Below, in pieces: positions 25,378 through 36,834 of a stretch of DNA of 64,000 bases. This DNA is from Paramecium sonneborni. Taxonomy: Eukaryota > Ciliophora > Oligohymenophorea > Peniculida > Parameciidae. Position 1 is the first letter of the stretch, and every line of letters begins with the position of its first letter. A program made the translations under genes and the position numbers. The notes under the pieces were generated by a model, which saw only the letters and a list, made by a program, of their open reading frames with translations, searched no databases and had not been told where the DNA came from. The DNA lies in assembly GCA_905182985.1 (NCBI GenBank), contig CAJJDN010000146.1, forward strand, positions 84,928 to 148,927, in the 5' to 3' direction.

Positions 25378-26660
25378 ATTTTTGCTTTATATCATTTGAT
25401 TATCACATTTTTTAAAAACATTAGAAAGATTTAAGATGAATTAATAATAATATTAGCTTAGTTATTAATAATCTAGAAATATAATATTAATAAAACAAAT
25501 CAATAATTGTATTGAAAATTAGTGATATTAATTTAATAAAAAATTTATATAAATCATTTATTAAAGCAAATATTCTATTATTCAAAAAATTCTATAACTT
25601 CTCGAATCATCATATAAATTTAATAATTATAAGCAAAGATCAGAATTATAAGAAATTAAATATATGAAAATCTTAAGAAAAGATGAATGAACATGGAATT
25701 AGAGTTTAATAGATTAAGTATAAATATTAGGGTAATAGAATTTATTGTTTTTATATATTTAAATTAAAATTATTATTTATATAATTTTCATAAATATTTA
25801 TAAAAATGAACTCAGCAAGAGATAAAATCAATAAGTTTTAAATAGATTTAATGGTGGATAAAAATGTAGCAATTAATAGATTAAGTAAATTAGTTTAATT
25901 AAAAATAGTGCATTATAATATTAGGGAGATATCTGAATTATCTTGGTAATTAAACTAAGAGTTATAAAGACTTTAATAAAATATTTAAAAATAAATAAGT
26001 GAAAATTCTATTTTAAAAGATATTGTCAAAAAAATACTAGATTTATTAACAATAAATTACACAAAATAAGAATTTGAAAAACTGTGTTAAGATGATAAAA
26101 TAACTTTTGAAAATATAAAGAATAGATATAAAAAGCCATAAAAACTTGATGAAAAACCTTATGAAAAATCTGATACAAAAACTAATGAAAAACCTGATGA
26201 AAAACCTGATGAAAAACCTGATACAAAACATAATGAAAAACATGATGAAAAATTCTAGCAGAAATATGATGAATTGTTTTAAAATTATAAAGGACTATTC
26301 ACTAGAAATTTAAAATTTTATGAAGATCTCAAAGCTATGATTGAGGCTCAATAATGTATTATAAATAGTTTAAAAAATGAATAAGAAAAATTCAGAAAGT
26401 AAGTATTCTATTATTAAAATTATATATCTGATATATTAAATACAGAAAGTTATACAATAAAAAGTAATCGAGAATTTGAGTTATAATCCATATAAATCAA
26501 TTACTAAAATAAGATTAATTATAAAACTTAAGAATTGAATAATGTAATAGATAATATTTAGAAATAATAAACCAATGAGGATTAAACAAAACTCGAAGAA
26601 GATATAAATAATATAATAAACTCTTTGAATGAATTGATAAAAGTAGGTGAGAAATTTAAA
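25378..26660. repeat. Inverted duplication, arm 2
   Basis: Reverse complement of 5040-6335. It contains about 430 bp of upstream flank and the 5' half of coiled-coil copy B. Sequence identity looks around 90 percent, lower in the charged repeat region where pentad number and content differ. Confidence 0.85.
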
Positions 26661-27212
26661 TAATTGCTTCAAAATTATGAGAAAATGAAGATCGACAGGT
26701 AGATCGACATTTAAAAATTTTTAATTTTCACATAACTAAATTAAAATGTATATAAAAGATTTGAAATTTTTTTAAAATATTTATTAGAGTATATAAAAAT
26801 CCAAAATAAAAATTAGTAATTAACTAAATAATTGGTGCCAGAAAATATTAGTTTTTAATTAGACCAATTTAGTGATTTTAATAATAAATGCATTTAAAAA
26901 ATCCTTAAATATTAAAACATGTTAGCCTCTAAATGTTTGTAATTGATTAACAAAGAAAATTGCAAAATAATAGGAATAGATGACTTGATAATTAAGGTTA
27001 ATACATTTATTGATTAATATAAGCAAATTCAAATTGATAAAAGTAATGAATGCCAAATTTAAGTTAATACAAGTGAGAATTTATTATAATTGTTCAATTT
27101 TATTGAAGGAACAGAAATAGATTAAATTATAAATCAAATATCAATAAATTTATAAAACACTTTGAACTTGAAAAAATAGTTATTAAAGGAATAAAAATAA
27201 TAGGAAATATGA
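25806..27212 (+). CDS. Coiled-coil protein, copy B of the inverted pair
   Basis: The ORF encodes 460 aa after removing a 24-nt intron at 25885-25908, at the same site as the 23-nt intron of copy A. Because this intron is a multiple of three and has no TGA, unspliced mRNA would also be readable (468 aa). The N-terminal half matches copy A. The charged repeat here is KPDEK-type with substitutions (KPYEK, SDTKTNEK, KHNEK). From about residue 270 the C-terminus is unrelated to copy A, being another Asn/Gln/Ile-rich coil ending LLKEQKQQEI. Function unknown. The abrupt change from similar to unrelated suggests that the duplication ended inside the gene or one copy acquired a new 3' part. Confidence 0.8.
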
Positions 27213-27582
27213 AATATCAAACAAATTATTAAATATATATATAGCATAATAAATTAAAACCAAAATAATTATATTTAATGATTATCAAAGAATGATTAGC
27301 TCTTAAATCATTTTATTTAGGATGAATTTGGAATTATGAAATAGTTAAATTAGTTTAATTTTAAGATCTTGTTTCCAATCAATTTTAAATTAATAAAGGA
27401 GAAAAAGTTCATCCATCATAATCTTTTATTAACTAAATTGATAAATAAGTATCAATTATTCTGATGGTTGTTTTTGAAATAGGTTTTTAATTAATAAAGT
27501 AATTATTATTATTTTTTCTTTTTGTATAATAAAAATTATTTGGATTGTTTTCTAAATATCTGCATTTTGTATAAAATTGAAG
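27213..27582. other. Downstream region with short coding-like stretch
   Basis: Between copy B and the satellite. A plus-strand frame closing with TGA at 27462-27464 is open for about 60 codons (FGIMKQLNQFNFKILFPINF) but has no convincing start or splice link to copy B. Possibly a remnant of the original 3' end of the family. Confidence 0.25.
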
Positions 27583-28290
27583 CTTATACTTATACTTATA
27601 CTTATACTTATACTTATACTTATACTTATACTTATACTTATACTTATACTTATACTTATACTTATACTTATACTTATACTTATACTTATACTTATACTTA
27701 TACTTATACTTATACTTATACTTATACTTATACTTATACTTATACTTATACTTATACTTATACTTATACTTATACTTATACTTATACTTATACTTATACT
27801 TATACTTATACTTATACTTATACTTATACTTATACTTATACTTATACTTATACTTATACTTATACTTATACTTATACTTATACTTATACTTATACTTATA
27901 CTTATACTTATACTTATACTTATACTTATACTTATACTTATACTTATACTTATACTTATACTTATACTTATACTTATACTTATACTTATACTTATACTTA
28001 TACTTATACTTATACTTATACTTATACTTATACTTATACTTATACTTATACTTATACTTATACTTATACTTATACTTATACTTATACTTATACTTATACT
28101 TATACTTATACTTATACTTATACTTATACTTATACTTATACTTATACTTATACTTATACTTATACTTATACTTATACTTATACTTATACTTATACTTATA
28201 CTTATACTTATACTTATACTTATACTTATACTTATACTTATACTTATACTTATACTTATACTTATACTTATACTTATACTTATACTTATA
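27583..28290. repeat. Perfect hexanucleotide satellite, 118 copies
   Basis: CTTATA (equivalently ACTTAT) is repeated 118 times without a visible error over 708 bp, then the sequence flips into a short palindromic end (CTTATAAGTAT). It sits between convergent genes (copy B and BCAS2) and is not the ciliate telomere repeat (C4A2/C3A3 type). Long ORFs in both directions (Tyr-Lys, Thr-Tyr and Leu-Ile dipeptide runs) are artefacts of the repeat. The exact count is only as good as the assembly. Confidence 0.98.
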
Positions 28291-28469
28291 AGTATTTATA
28301 GACATAATGAAGAAGAAAAATCAGAATTCGATTAAATTAATTTTTTGAGTTTTATGTTTATAATTTTATTGAATGAGAGAATATAGTTTGTTTTTGATTT
28401 CAATCGAAATTCATAATAAGACTTAAAAAGATATGATATTCATCAAAGAATAAAATAATATATTTAAAA

Positions 28470-29201
28470 TCAATTCAATTTTAATTTTTTTCTCTATTTT
28501 TGATAGATTTCTTATTCTAATTGTGCACATACAATCTATAATTAAGCATTATTAGTTAAGACTTCTTAAACTTTAGACTTCAAACTATCTAATTTGTATT
28601 TAACTTCATTCTTAATATTAGGTAAAAATTACCTATTCATATTTTCGTTAAGCATTAATGTGATTTAATTCTTATTATTGATTGAGAACTTCTTTCGTTA
28701 ATCTATTCTTTTCATTTTCTTAAGATTTGAGCAATAATGTCCATGATTCTTTACCATATTTATTTAGTAATTCTGAATTGATTATGCTATAGAGTTCAAT
28801 GATATAAATATACTTAATTTAAGCATATTAATTTAGCACATTTAATTGTTAATTAACTTCTTGAATTTCATGAGCTGATTGAAATTCCTGATTGAGATTT
28901 GGTTTTTATTCGAAATCAATTTTGGACATAGGTTATTATAATTCAACTCTTTCCATTTCTGATTTCAATAGATCTGTTAATTTAGTCTATGGAATTGGTA
29001 ATTCATGCAAATATTCTTATGGATCCATATTTTACATTTCTTATTATATTAGACGATCAACCTATATAGAAAAAGTATGAATACTATAATTTTGGTTTTG
29101 GTATCTATTTCTCCATCAATATATGGTAAAGTATTGACAAACCCTTGTAATGGATGTCTATATACAAGAGGTAATTTGGAAGAAGGTAAAGCAAAGTTCA
29201 T
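28470..29201 (-). CDS. BCAS2: Pre-mRNA splicing factor SPF27/BCAS2
   Basis: Splicing introns 29062-29084 (23 nt) and 28611-28632 (22 nt, ends AAG) gives 228 aa, the family size. The N-terminal motif VNTLPYIDGEID corresponds to DALPYFDQGYE in animals. The C-terminal block aligns without gaps: LTKEVLNQQQELNHINAQRK, then VQEVLTNNAQLQ and CAQLEQEIYQKQR (animal: VQLENEIYQIKQ). BCAS2 is a core subunit of the Prp19/NineTeen complex, which activates the spliceosome. The second intron is unusual in ending AAG, but the alignment around it is exact. Start chosen as the first ATG upstream of the LPY motif, 18 bp from the divergent gene at 29219. Confidence 0.9.
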
Positions 29202-29218
29202 TTAATAATAATATTGTA

Positions 29219-29749
29219 ATGGATCTATACACAATTCCAAGTAAGAAACTTAATAGAACATCTAGGAATTGGAATCAAACATAATAAGACTTTTAAATCT
29301 TGGGGAAAGCATCTCCTATAACTAAGAAATAAAGGGATTAAACTATTTACTCCAATAAATATCCAACATAAGATGAAAGAAAAAGCAAAGAATAAGGAAT
29401 ACTCTGTGAATTGTTTGAAAATATTCACATAAACTAAACATTCATTTGTAAAAGTCAACATAATAGTTATGATCATAATCAAACAAGATTGTTTACTCCA
29501 GAGGCAAGAGTTTTAAAAAAAAGAAAAAATGGTAAGGCTGTATTTTAACCAATTCCTCGATTATGTTCAATATAAAGAACGTATGATTCACCTCCTGCAT
29601 TAAATATTACATCCTATATGTATAGAAAATAACCAAAAGTAAGGAGAGTGATAAATTTAAATTTTTTAAAGGATGAATCCGAAAAAAGACCATTTTTTTC
29701 AGATAAAGGATAAAATTTATATGAGTTTGTATATAATTATTACTAGTGA
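29219..29749 (+). CDS. Unknown basic protein
   Basis: Single exon of 176 aa, rich in Lys/Arg/Asn/Gln (MDLYTIPSKKLNRTSRNWNQ at the start; RVLKKRKNGKAVFQPIPRL in the middle). No domain is recognised and no coiled coil is obvious. It lies 18 bp from divergent BCAS2 and 13 bp before the HMG-box gene, so promoter space is very small. Confidence 0.65.
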
Positions 29750-29761
29750 TTATAAACTTTT

Positions 29762-30347
29762 ATGGAGAATATTTAAAATAATCCCCCTATCTATCGACAA
29801 GAGTTCTTTATTTTTAAAGAATTTCTTGATGGAATGAAAGATATCTGCAATAAATATTAATCTTTGTTGCCACAAATTAAATCCATAAGAAAGAGACCAA
29901 AAAAATACAATAAAAGACCTAAAGACCCACATGCCCCAAAAATGCCATAATCAGCCTTTATATTCTATTTTAAACATGTAAAGGATCGATTTCAATAAGA
30001 ACATAAAGGTTAGAGAATTAATCATTATATAAGGTAAATAATTTTAAGAAATAACCTCAATGATTGCAAAAAAATGGAATGAATTAAGTGTTGCTGAACA
30101 AGAAGTAATATTAATAATAATGTAGCCTTATGTCAAACTTTCAGAAGCAGATAGAAGAAGATATAACTAGGAATAAAAACAATATTCTGTGATTACTTAA
30201 TAATAATTTAGCAAATATCTATAAAGAAAACTTAAAGTTGAACAATTTGAGAGTGATTCTTATAATGAGGTTGACTAACAAATTAAACCAAAATAAGAAG
30301 AAGAAGTTGATGAAGATTCATTTGGAGGAAATCTAATATAAAATTGA
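29762..30347 (+). CDS. HMG-box chromatin protein
   Basis: Splicing one 25-nt intron (30009-30033, ends AAG) gives 186 aa. A basic stretch (KKYNKRPKDPHAPKMPQSAF) leads into a complete HMG box of about residues 60-130: AFIFYFKHVKDRF, then ITSMIAKKWNELSVAEQ, then LSEADRRRYNQE. The C-terminus is acidic (QEEEVDEDSFGG). Basic lead-in, HMG box and acidic tail is the plan of HMGB/NHP6-type and SSRP1-tail-like proteins that bend DNA non-specifically. The intron falls inside the box, and the joined sequence restores the helix 1 to helix 2 turn, which supports it. Confidence 0.88.
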
Positions 30348-30598
30348 TGTTCTATTTTCTTAATTAAGTTATAACATGAATTCAATTTTAAATTCTTTTA
30401 TTTTAATTCTATAAAATATAATTATTCATAATTCATTCTTTGAAATATACAAAAAATGATTTTCTTTATAGATCTAAGTTAATTTATTCAATAGATTTTA
30501 TTTTATATTTTTTATATATATGGATGCTTCTTGTTCATTATTCTAGGTAATGTAAGTAACATGACAAGTTGAATTCAATTTATTACTCTTTATTGCAA

Positions 30599-31018
30599 TC
30601 AATTTCTTAATTTATCTATACTATCCAAAATATTCTCATTATCTGAGAATTTTAATTTTAATTGAATAGCATACTAGCTAAAGTTATCTATTTTCCTCTT
30701 AATCCTATTCATTATATACTTATTGCTAACTCTCATCATTTAATTACTCATTAATTCAACTTTCTTTTATATTTTATAATTTTATTAACTACACAAATAA
30801 TATATTATTTCTTTTCCAATTCCTTCATAGTTTCTATTTTCTCATCAAAAATTCAAATTCTTTCTTCTTCTGTCTCTTTTAGTTTCCATCAATATTTTCT
30901 CTATTGCTTATAAAATGAATTTGCTTTATTCTAATTATTAATTTAGATGCTAATTTTATTATTTATATAATTATTATATTAACTTTGAATTCATAATTAT
31001 CTTAAATAGTAATACATA
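30599..31018 (-). pseudogene. Decayed coiled-coil gene downstream of the BK channel
   Basis: Strongly heptad-like residues (LKETEEER, FDEKIETMKELEKK, then after a possible 29-nt intron KVELMSNQMMRVSNKY) appear in one minus frame. That frame is broken by TGAs that no GT-AG intron removes, and another part (QQLEQSKFILQAIEKI) lies in a different frame. It reads as a coil-coding gene with indels. It ends with TGA at 30599. It could also be a distant part of the BK tail. I call it a pseudogene with modest confidence. Confidence 0.4.
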
Positions 31019-34000
31019 TCATTAAATCAAAGTTGTTAATTCTTATCTTACTGCTGTTCTACATTTCTCCACTATTTCATCTTCTTGCAATAAGAGATTG
31101 CTTTATACAGATTATATTTATTCCTTGATTTAGGATATAGTCTCATTAATTTAATCAAGTATTGTAAAAGTAGTAGAATCTAAGAATAAAGAAAATAAGA
31201 TACTAAGATTCAAATTATCAAGATCCAAATTTTTATGACTTTTACTAACACCTGAAAATACAACCATTTTATCATTTTTCTATTTTGCTTGAATAAATAT
31301 TAAAAATTACTTAAAGTCTTTTACATTCCATTTTAAATTTGAGTCTTAAATTTATCTTGAATAAGTCCTTTATTTTCATTTTCAATATCAAGTTATTGTT
31401 TACCTTCCATTTGCATTGCTTTCAAATCAAGATTGCTACCTCCTGTTAAATCAGCTGGTAATTAATGAGCCAATACAAAAACCTTATCTCTATGTGTTAA
31501 TTTGGTTTCAGATGGAGGATTAGTATATACATAGGGATGCTTATTATCAACAGCTCCAGCCATTCTATATAGTCCAAGTGGAATTAGATGTCTTTCTGTT
31601 GATAAGTAATTAAAGAGTTCTCCAAATGTTTTATTCTAAGAAGTGGTATAATATATAAATATATACTAAATAATCTTCTGGAACAGGTACTTAGTATAGA
31701 TTTGAATCCTTAAGATCAGCATGTTCACAAATAGCTCTAATTACTTGAGTTGATTATCTTTAACCAGTTAGAATTTGCTATAAAATAGTTACAATGTGAG
31801 GGTTAAAATATGCTTAACAAGTTAGAGTATCAATTATTGCAGATATATACACTTCTCCAGATGCCTAGAGTGGAGTCTAATAATAATATAAAGACATTTT
31901 ATATTACAAACTCATATTTGAATTCATTCTAATATTAATAATCTTTTTCAAGTAAAAATTCAATGTTAGAACTATAAACTAGCTCAATCATTATTTATAT
32001 CGAAGGATTCAGTTTTTTAATAGCTTTGTAAATAAAAATAGATTCTGCATCGTGCATCTCATCTATTGCATCTCCTACTTCATCAATCGATTAATCTGAT
32101 CCTTAAGCAAATATTACAGCTTTATCAGCAAAATTTATGTTGGCTCTCAATAAACCATCAGAAGTAAGTGGAGATCCCTTTATAAATCTAACCTTAGGAA
32201 ATCTATTAATATATTCCCATTATTTTGTTGGTTATTCAGGAGCTAAAATCACAACAAATTAAAGCTCCTTAAGATACTTAGCTCTTAATGCTAATAGAAA
32301 GTAATATATTGATGGATGAATGCCACAAACTACAATATGATTAGTTATTTCTGTTGAATCTTGTAAAGAAGTAGGAGTGACAGTCATTAAGGAAATAGGT
32401 TCAGGATCTAAAACATAATCTTATTCTAACATTTCAGCCTCCTCTATTGAATCTTTACCATACAGAAGAGGATCATCAAATTTCTCCTCTTCTTCATCAT
32501 CAGGTAACTTTTCTTTCTATTTCGATTTCTGCAATAATTAATAATGATAATTGGCAATCTCTTCGGTTGTCATTTCATAAGTAGCAACTTAATCTGCCAC
32601 TTTTTTATCTTCACAAATAATATAAGCATGAACATTAGCCTCAGTTGTATTAGGAATAATATAACTACCAGGATTTAATCGAATTATTGTATATTTTCCA
32701 ATATCAAATTCTATACCAAACAATATACCTTTAAACTCATTATAAACTATAGTTGCTACTTCACTAAAACTTTTCCCTTGAAATTTAAAACTTAAGTCAG
32801 TTCTATATATTTCATGTCCCATTCCCTTTGTGTATTCATTTAACCATTCATATTCCATATCTCCCTCTTGTTCTCCTGCAGAAGTAATAAGATTACCAAT
32901 CAATGCAATAATACCAGGACAGAAACACGATTTAGCCAATAGATTCATTTTAAATTCTTCAACGGAGATAATTTAATCAGTAATAACTTTCAAACCTAAG
33001 GCTTATCTATAATTGAGTTTGCTTTCTGGTTTAATTAATTGCATGCATAGACGGATATTTCCACCAGTAATGTGATTTACATATTTTTTGATTTGTAATC
33101 CAATTAAAATATTTTTATGATCTGATGATTAACTATTAACAATTTATTTATTAGTTAAGATGACACAAGCTTTAGCTTAAGTAGCTGCAGCTCTTTTAAG
33201 ATCTCTATCAACCATAGGACTACCCTAAAGATATGTCAAGAATAATTCATATTTAGGATTATGTAAGAAGATTTCCATTTCTGTGTTAGGTTTAGTAAGT
33301 CTCATAATGATAGCATTTTTATCCTGACTACCATGATCTTAATGAAAGAGTTCACTACAGAAATTTCTTAATGCTGCAACACTGACATGTCCACAAATGA
33401 TAATATGTGGAACTTCAGGATTCCATTTATAGAAAGCTCTTGCATAAACACTTTGTAATCCCATAAGTCTAATTAATTCATTCATTTGTTTAGGTATAAC
33501 AACCAAGACAATAATGATTAATACAATAACACATACTCTGCCTTCTTCTGTTTAAGGTGTGACATCCCCATAACCTACAGTAGCTAATGTAACAACTGTA
33601 AAATAGACCATTTCATGAAAGGTACATTCATCAATTGATGCCCCACATTAATTCTCTTCATCAAGAGCAATTAATTCTTTTCTTTTTGGAGATTCAAATG
33701 CTTACAATACTCCAGCTGTTACAATTATCAAAGTTAGAATTGTTAAAGATATAGTATAAATTTATCGATTAACACCACCAAATTCATTATCACCAACTTG
33801 ATAATACTTAGAAATAGTCTTAACAACTCTTAAGAACCTTATAACTCTTGATATATTGATCAATCTAGTTAGATAATCCCAATTCTCTTATTCTTACAAT
33901 ATAAATAAAGGCATTAGTGTAAATAATTCTACTGCTGAATTTACTTCCAAAATGTACTACAATCGATGTTAAGCTGCAAATGTTTTAAGAAGATATTCAA

Positions 34001-34260
34001 ATAAATAAAGTGAACACACTATAATATCGATAGTACTTAACCAATTCACATTATTAAAGTAGGTTGTACCCAAATAAATCATACAAGATGTTAAACTTAT
34101 AAAACCAGAAACTATGTCTAAATATCTACCCCATTTCTAACTCAACAGTTTCTCTAAATATAATCTTAGAGTCACTCTATTTTCAAAGTCTTCAACTTCT
34201 TACTATTGTATAAATAATTTCTACTTTTATTGGCATTGGTGCAACTTAGCTTCTCTTCAT
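31019..34260 (-). CDS. BK-type (SLO) Ca2+-activated K+ channel alpha subunit
   Basis: Four introns (34203-34224, 31877-31907, 31636-31666, 31288-31310) give 1044 aa. The order is TM segments S1-S4 with an Arg-containing S4 (RLINISRVIRFLRVVK), a pore with filter TLATVGYGD, S6 (VIVLIIIVLVVIP), a first RCK domain (HIIICGHVSVAALRNF), a second RCK region (IVVCGIHPSIYYF) and a typical middle block (SCFCPGIIALIGNL ... GMGHEIYRTDLS, compare SLO GAGYEIYRTSLS). These channels are tetramers gated by voltage and cytosolic Ca2+. Ciliates use Ca2+-activated K+ currents in swimming control, so a ciliary or plasma-membrane role is reasonable. The acidic calcium bowl of animal SLO1 is not obvious. The start needs the first intron; otherwise no ATG is in frame. 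Confidence 0.93.
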
Positions 34261-34290
34261 TCTCTAATTAATTTTATTATTTATAAATAT

Positions 34291-34944
34291 ATGAAGGGTA
34301 AGGTAGCATTATTAATTGATGTTGATTGTCAAGAATTCATCAAGAAAGGCAATACTACTATTGTTATCTAAGAATAAGATGATTTTATCTTAGAATTAAT
34401 GGGAATGAAAGAGGGTGTATAAAATACCATTTTACCAAATTAATAAAATGATGATGAAATACTTGAAGTTAATTTGATCAATAATGCTTAATCTTATTCT
34501 TAAATTAGTTATGGTGCCAAAACAGTTGTTATTGGAAAACAATACTAATAATTTCAATTAATTAGTTATGATGAATTCTAAGAATAATTGTTTGATAATT
34601 TCGATATTGTCATTGCATTTAAAGATTAAGTAAGAGTTTTGGAAGAAATCTAAAAGTAGAAACAATATCACATATATTTCATTATATCCAACATCAAATA
34701 ATATGATAATGATATTGAATTCCCTCTCTAATCCAGAAATTAGTTTAAATATTAATAAATAGAGAGTAAAGGTAAATAGATTGCTCTTATTCATTATTCA
34801 AATTATCAGATGAGAGTTGATGAAATTCAATCTTTATAATAAATAAATGAATTTTCCTATATAAGGCGAAATATAATAAGATTGTAATGTCTTTGGAGAG
34901 AATTACTTACATAAGTAGGCAAGTTCCCTAAATACGGTGCATGA
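34291..34944 (+). CDS. Unknown 217-aa protein
   Basis: Single exon. A strand-rich N-terminal half (GKVALLIDVDCQEFIKKGNT, YGAKTVVIGKQY) and a mixed alpha/beta C-terminal half (DNFDIVIAFKDQVRVLEEIQ, IYFIISNIKQYDND) suggest one globular domain with a Rossmann-like alternation. I recognise no family. It starts 31 bp from the divergent BK gene and lies 51 bp before glutamine synthetase. Confidence 0.65.
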
Positions 34945-34995
34945 ATTAATGGGAGACATGAATAAATTATTTAATATTTAATATTAATTTAATCA

Positions 34996-36163
34996 ATGAC
35001 AGAAACTATTGAAAATTTAAGGGACTTTAACTATTACAAATTGAATACAAATAAACATGTATTAGTTGAATATATTTGGATTGATGGTACTGGAGAGAGA
35101 TTGAGATCTAAAACAAAAGTGTATGATACTGCAATTAAAAGTTTGGAAGATGTTGAATGGTGGACATTTGATGGTTCATCTACAGATCAAGCAATAACAA
35201 AATTTAGTGAAATTTTCTTAAAGCCTGTATGTATGGTAAGAGATCCATTTCGTGGAGATCCTCATAAATTTGTATTATGTGAAACATATAAGCCAGATCG
35301 TAAAACGCCAGCACGTTTTAATTTTAGATGGATAGCTGAAAAAATAATGTAAGAAGCAAATGAATGTGATCCATGGTTTGGTGTAGAATAGGAATATTTT
35401 ATGTTAAAGAGAACAGGCACAACACATTTATGGCCTTTAGGATGGCCAATTGGTGGTTTTCCATATCCACAAGGAAGATATTATTGTTCAATAGGAGAGC
35501 GTAATAATTTCGGTAGAGCATTATCTGAAGCACATTAAAGAGCCTGTTTATAAGCTGGATTAAAATTATCAGGAATAAACTCAGAGGTAGCTCCATCTTA
35601 ATGGGAATTTTAAATTGGGATTGCTCATGGAATTGAAGCAGGTGATCATTTATGGTTGGCTAGATATATATTAGAAAGATTAGGTGAAGAGTTTGGAATA
35701 GATATCAATTATGATCCAAAACCTATTTAAGGAGATTGGAATGGAACAGGAGCTCATTGTAATTTCTCAACAAATAAAACAAGAGAAGTTGGAGGATATG
35801 AATATATTAAAGAATTCATATTACCTCTTTTAGAAAAGAATCATTAAAAAATGATGTTACTTTATGGATTAAATAATGAAGCTAGATTAACAGGTAAACA
35901 TGAAACTGGAGAATATAATTAATTCTCTTGGGGAGATGGATCTAGAGGATGTTCCATTAGAGTACCTATTATTACTAAAGAATTAGGAAAAGGGTAAATT
36001 ATTTATTCTTTATATTCATTTTAGATATTTAGAAGATAGAAGACCTTCAGCTAATATGGATCCATATCTTGTATGTAGTGCTTTAGTTGACGCAACTTGT
36101 ATGAATGGCAAGAATCTTATGACTCTTATTGAATTATTTGCTGAATCATTAAAGTAATTATGA
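34996..36163 (+). CDS. GLN1: Glutamine synthetase
   Basis: Splicing one 31-nt intron (35994-36024) gives 378 aa, eukaryotic (type II) GS size. Key motifs: [29 protein letters not shown], the metal/Glu site [36 protein letters not shown] and, after splicing, [10 protein letters not shown] with DPYLV. The enzyme makes glutamine from glutamate, ammonia and ATP, as a decamer in the cytosol. The intron lies between [12 protein letters not shown] and [10 protein letters not shown], where the splice restores the family sequence. Start is the first ATG, 51 bp after the previous stop. All catalytic motifs that I can check are intact. Confidence 0.97.
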
Positions 36164-36187
36164 AAATTTTAGTTAATTTATATAATA

Positions 36188-36800
36188 ATGAAAAAATTTT
36201 AGTTTTTCGACAAAAATATTCGATAATAAAGACCTGAATAGAACTTCTGCACATTCAATTATGTTTTTGCTGAGTATATCAATTCAATATCTAGATACAT
36301 TTGCTATTTAAAGAGGAAACATGGTAATGATTATAATGAAATGAATTCTAAAATGGAACAATTAGGAATCTCAGTGGGAATCAGATTATATGAAGTAGTC
36401 AGTCTCAGAGAAAGAAACAAAAGAGAAACTAAATTAGTTGAATAATTAAGATTCATATAGGGAATTGTATTTTATAATTGCATTCTTAGTTTTGGAAACA
36501 TCTCTTTGGCAGATAAGCAGAATCAATTGAAAAGTTGAAAGATAGACCCAATGATTTTCTTATTAGAGATGAAAATCCATTGCTTCTCAAGTACATCTCA
36601 GAAGAAGGACATATATCCCCTGCATAATTTATGTGTGGAATTCTAAAAGTAAGAATAAACAATAAAATTACTAGGGAGTATTAAATGCCTCTGGATTTGC
36701 ATGTGAAGTCTCTTATCAATTCAAGACTGATGAAAGAGGTGTCAGCTATTATCCCCACACTGTCTTTATATTGAGTTTTGAAGATGCAAAAGATTTATGA
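36188..36800 (+). CDS. TRAPPC5: TRAPP complex subunit 5 (Trs31)
   Basis: Introns 36467-36489 (23 nt) and 36649-36674 (26 nt) give 187 aa, the family length. Family landmarks: CTFNYVFAEYI near the start, LGISVGIRLYEVV (family DLGRQVGLRILDVL), FIQGIFWKHLFGRQAESIEK (family FVKGAVWRALFGKEADKLE), and a C-terminal FMCGILKGVLNASGFACEV. TRAPPC5 belongs to the seven-subunit core that acts as a Rab GEF in ER-Golgi and Golgi traffic. It lies 24 bp after glutamine synthetase and 34 bp from the convergent poly-UBL gene. Confidence 0.92.
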
Positions 36801-36834
36801 ATTAATATTATTAAATAATTTTTAAATTCAATCA

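Noticed and set aside
27487..28335. Three long overlapping ORFs of Tyr-Lys, Thr-Tyr and Leu-Ile dipeptides
   Set aside because: They are automatic translations of the perfect hexanucleotide repeat in three frames, with no supporting context.
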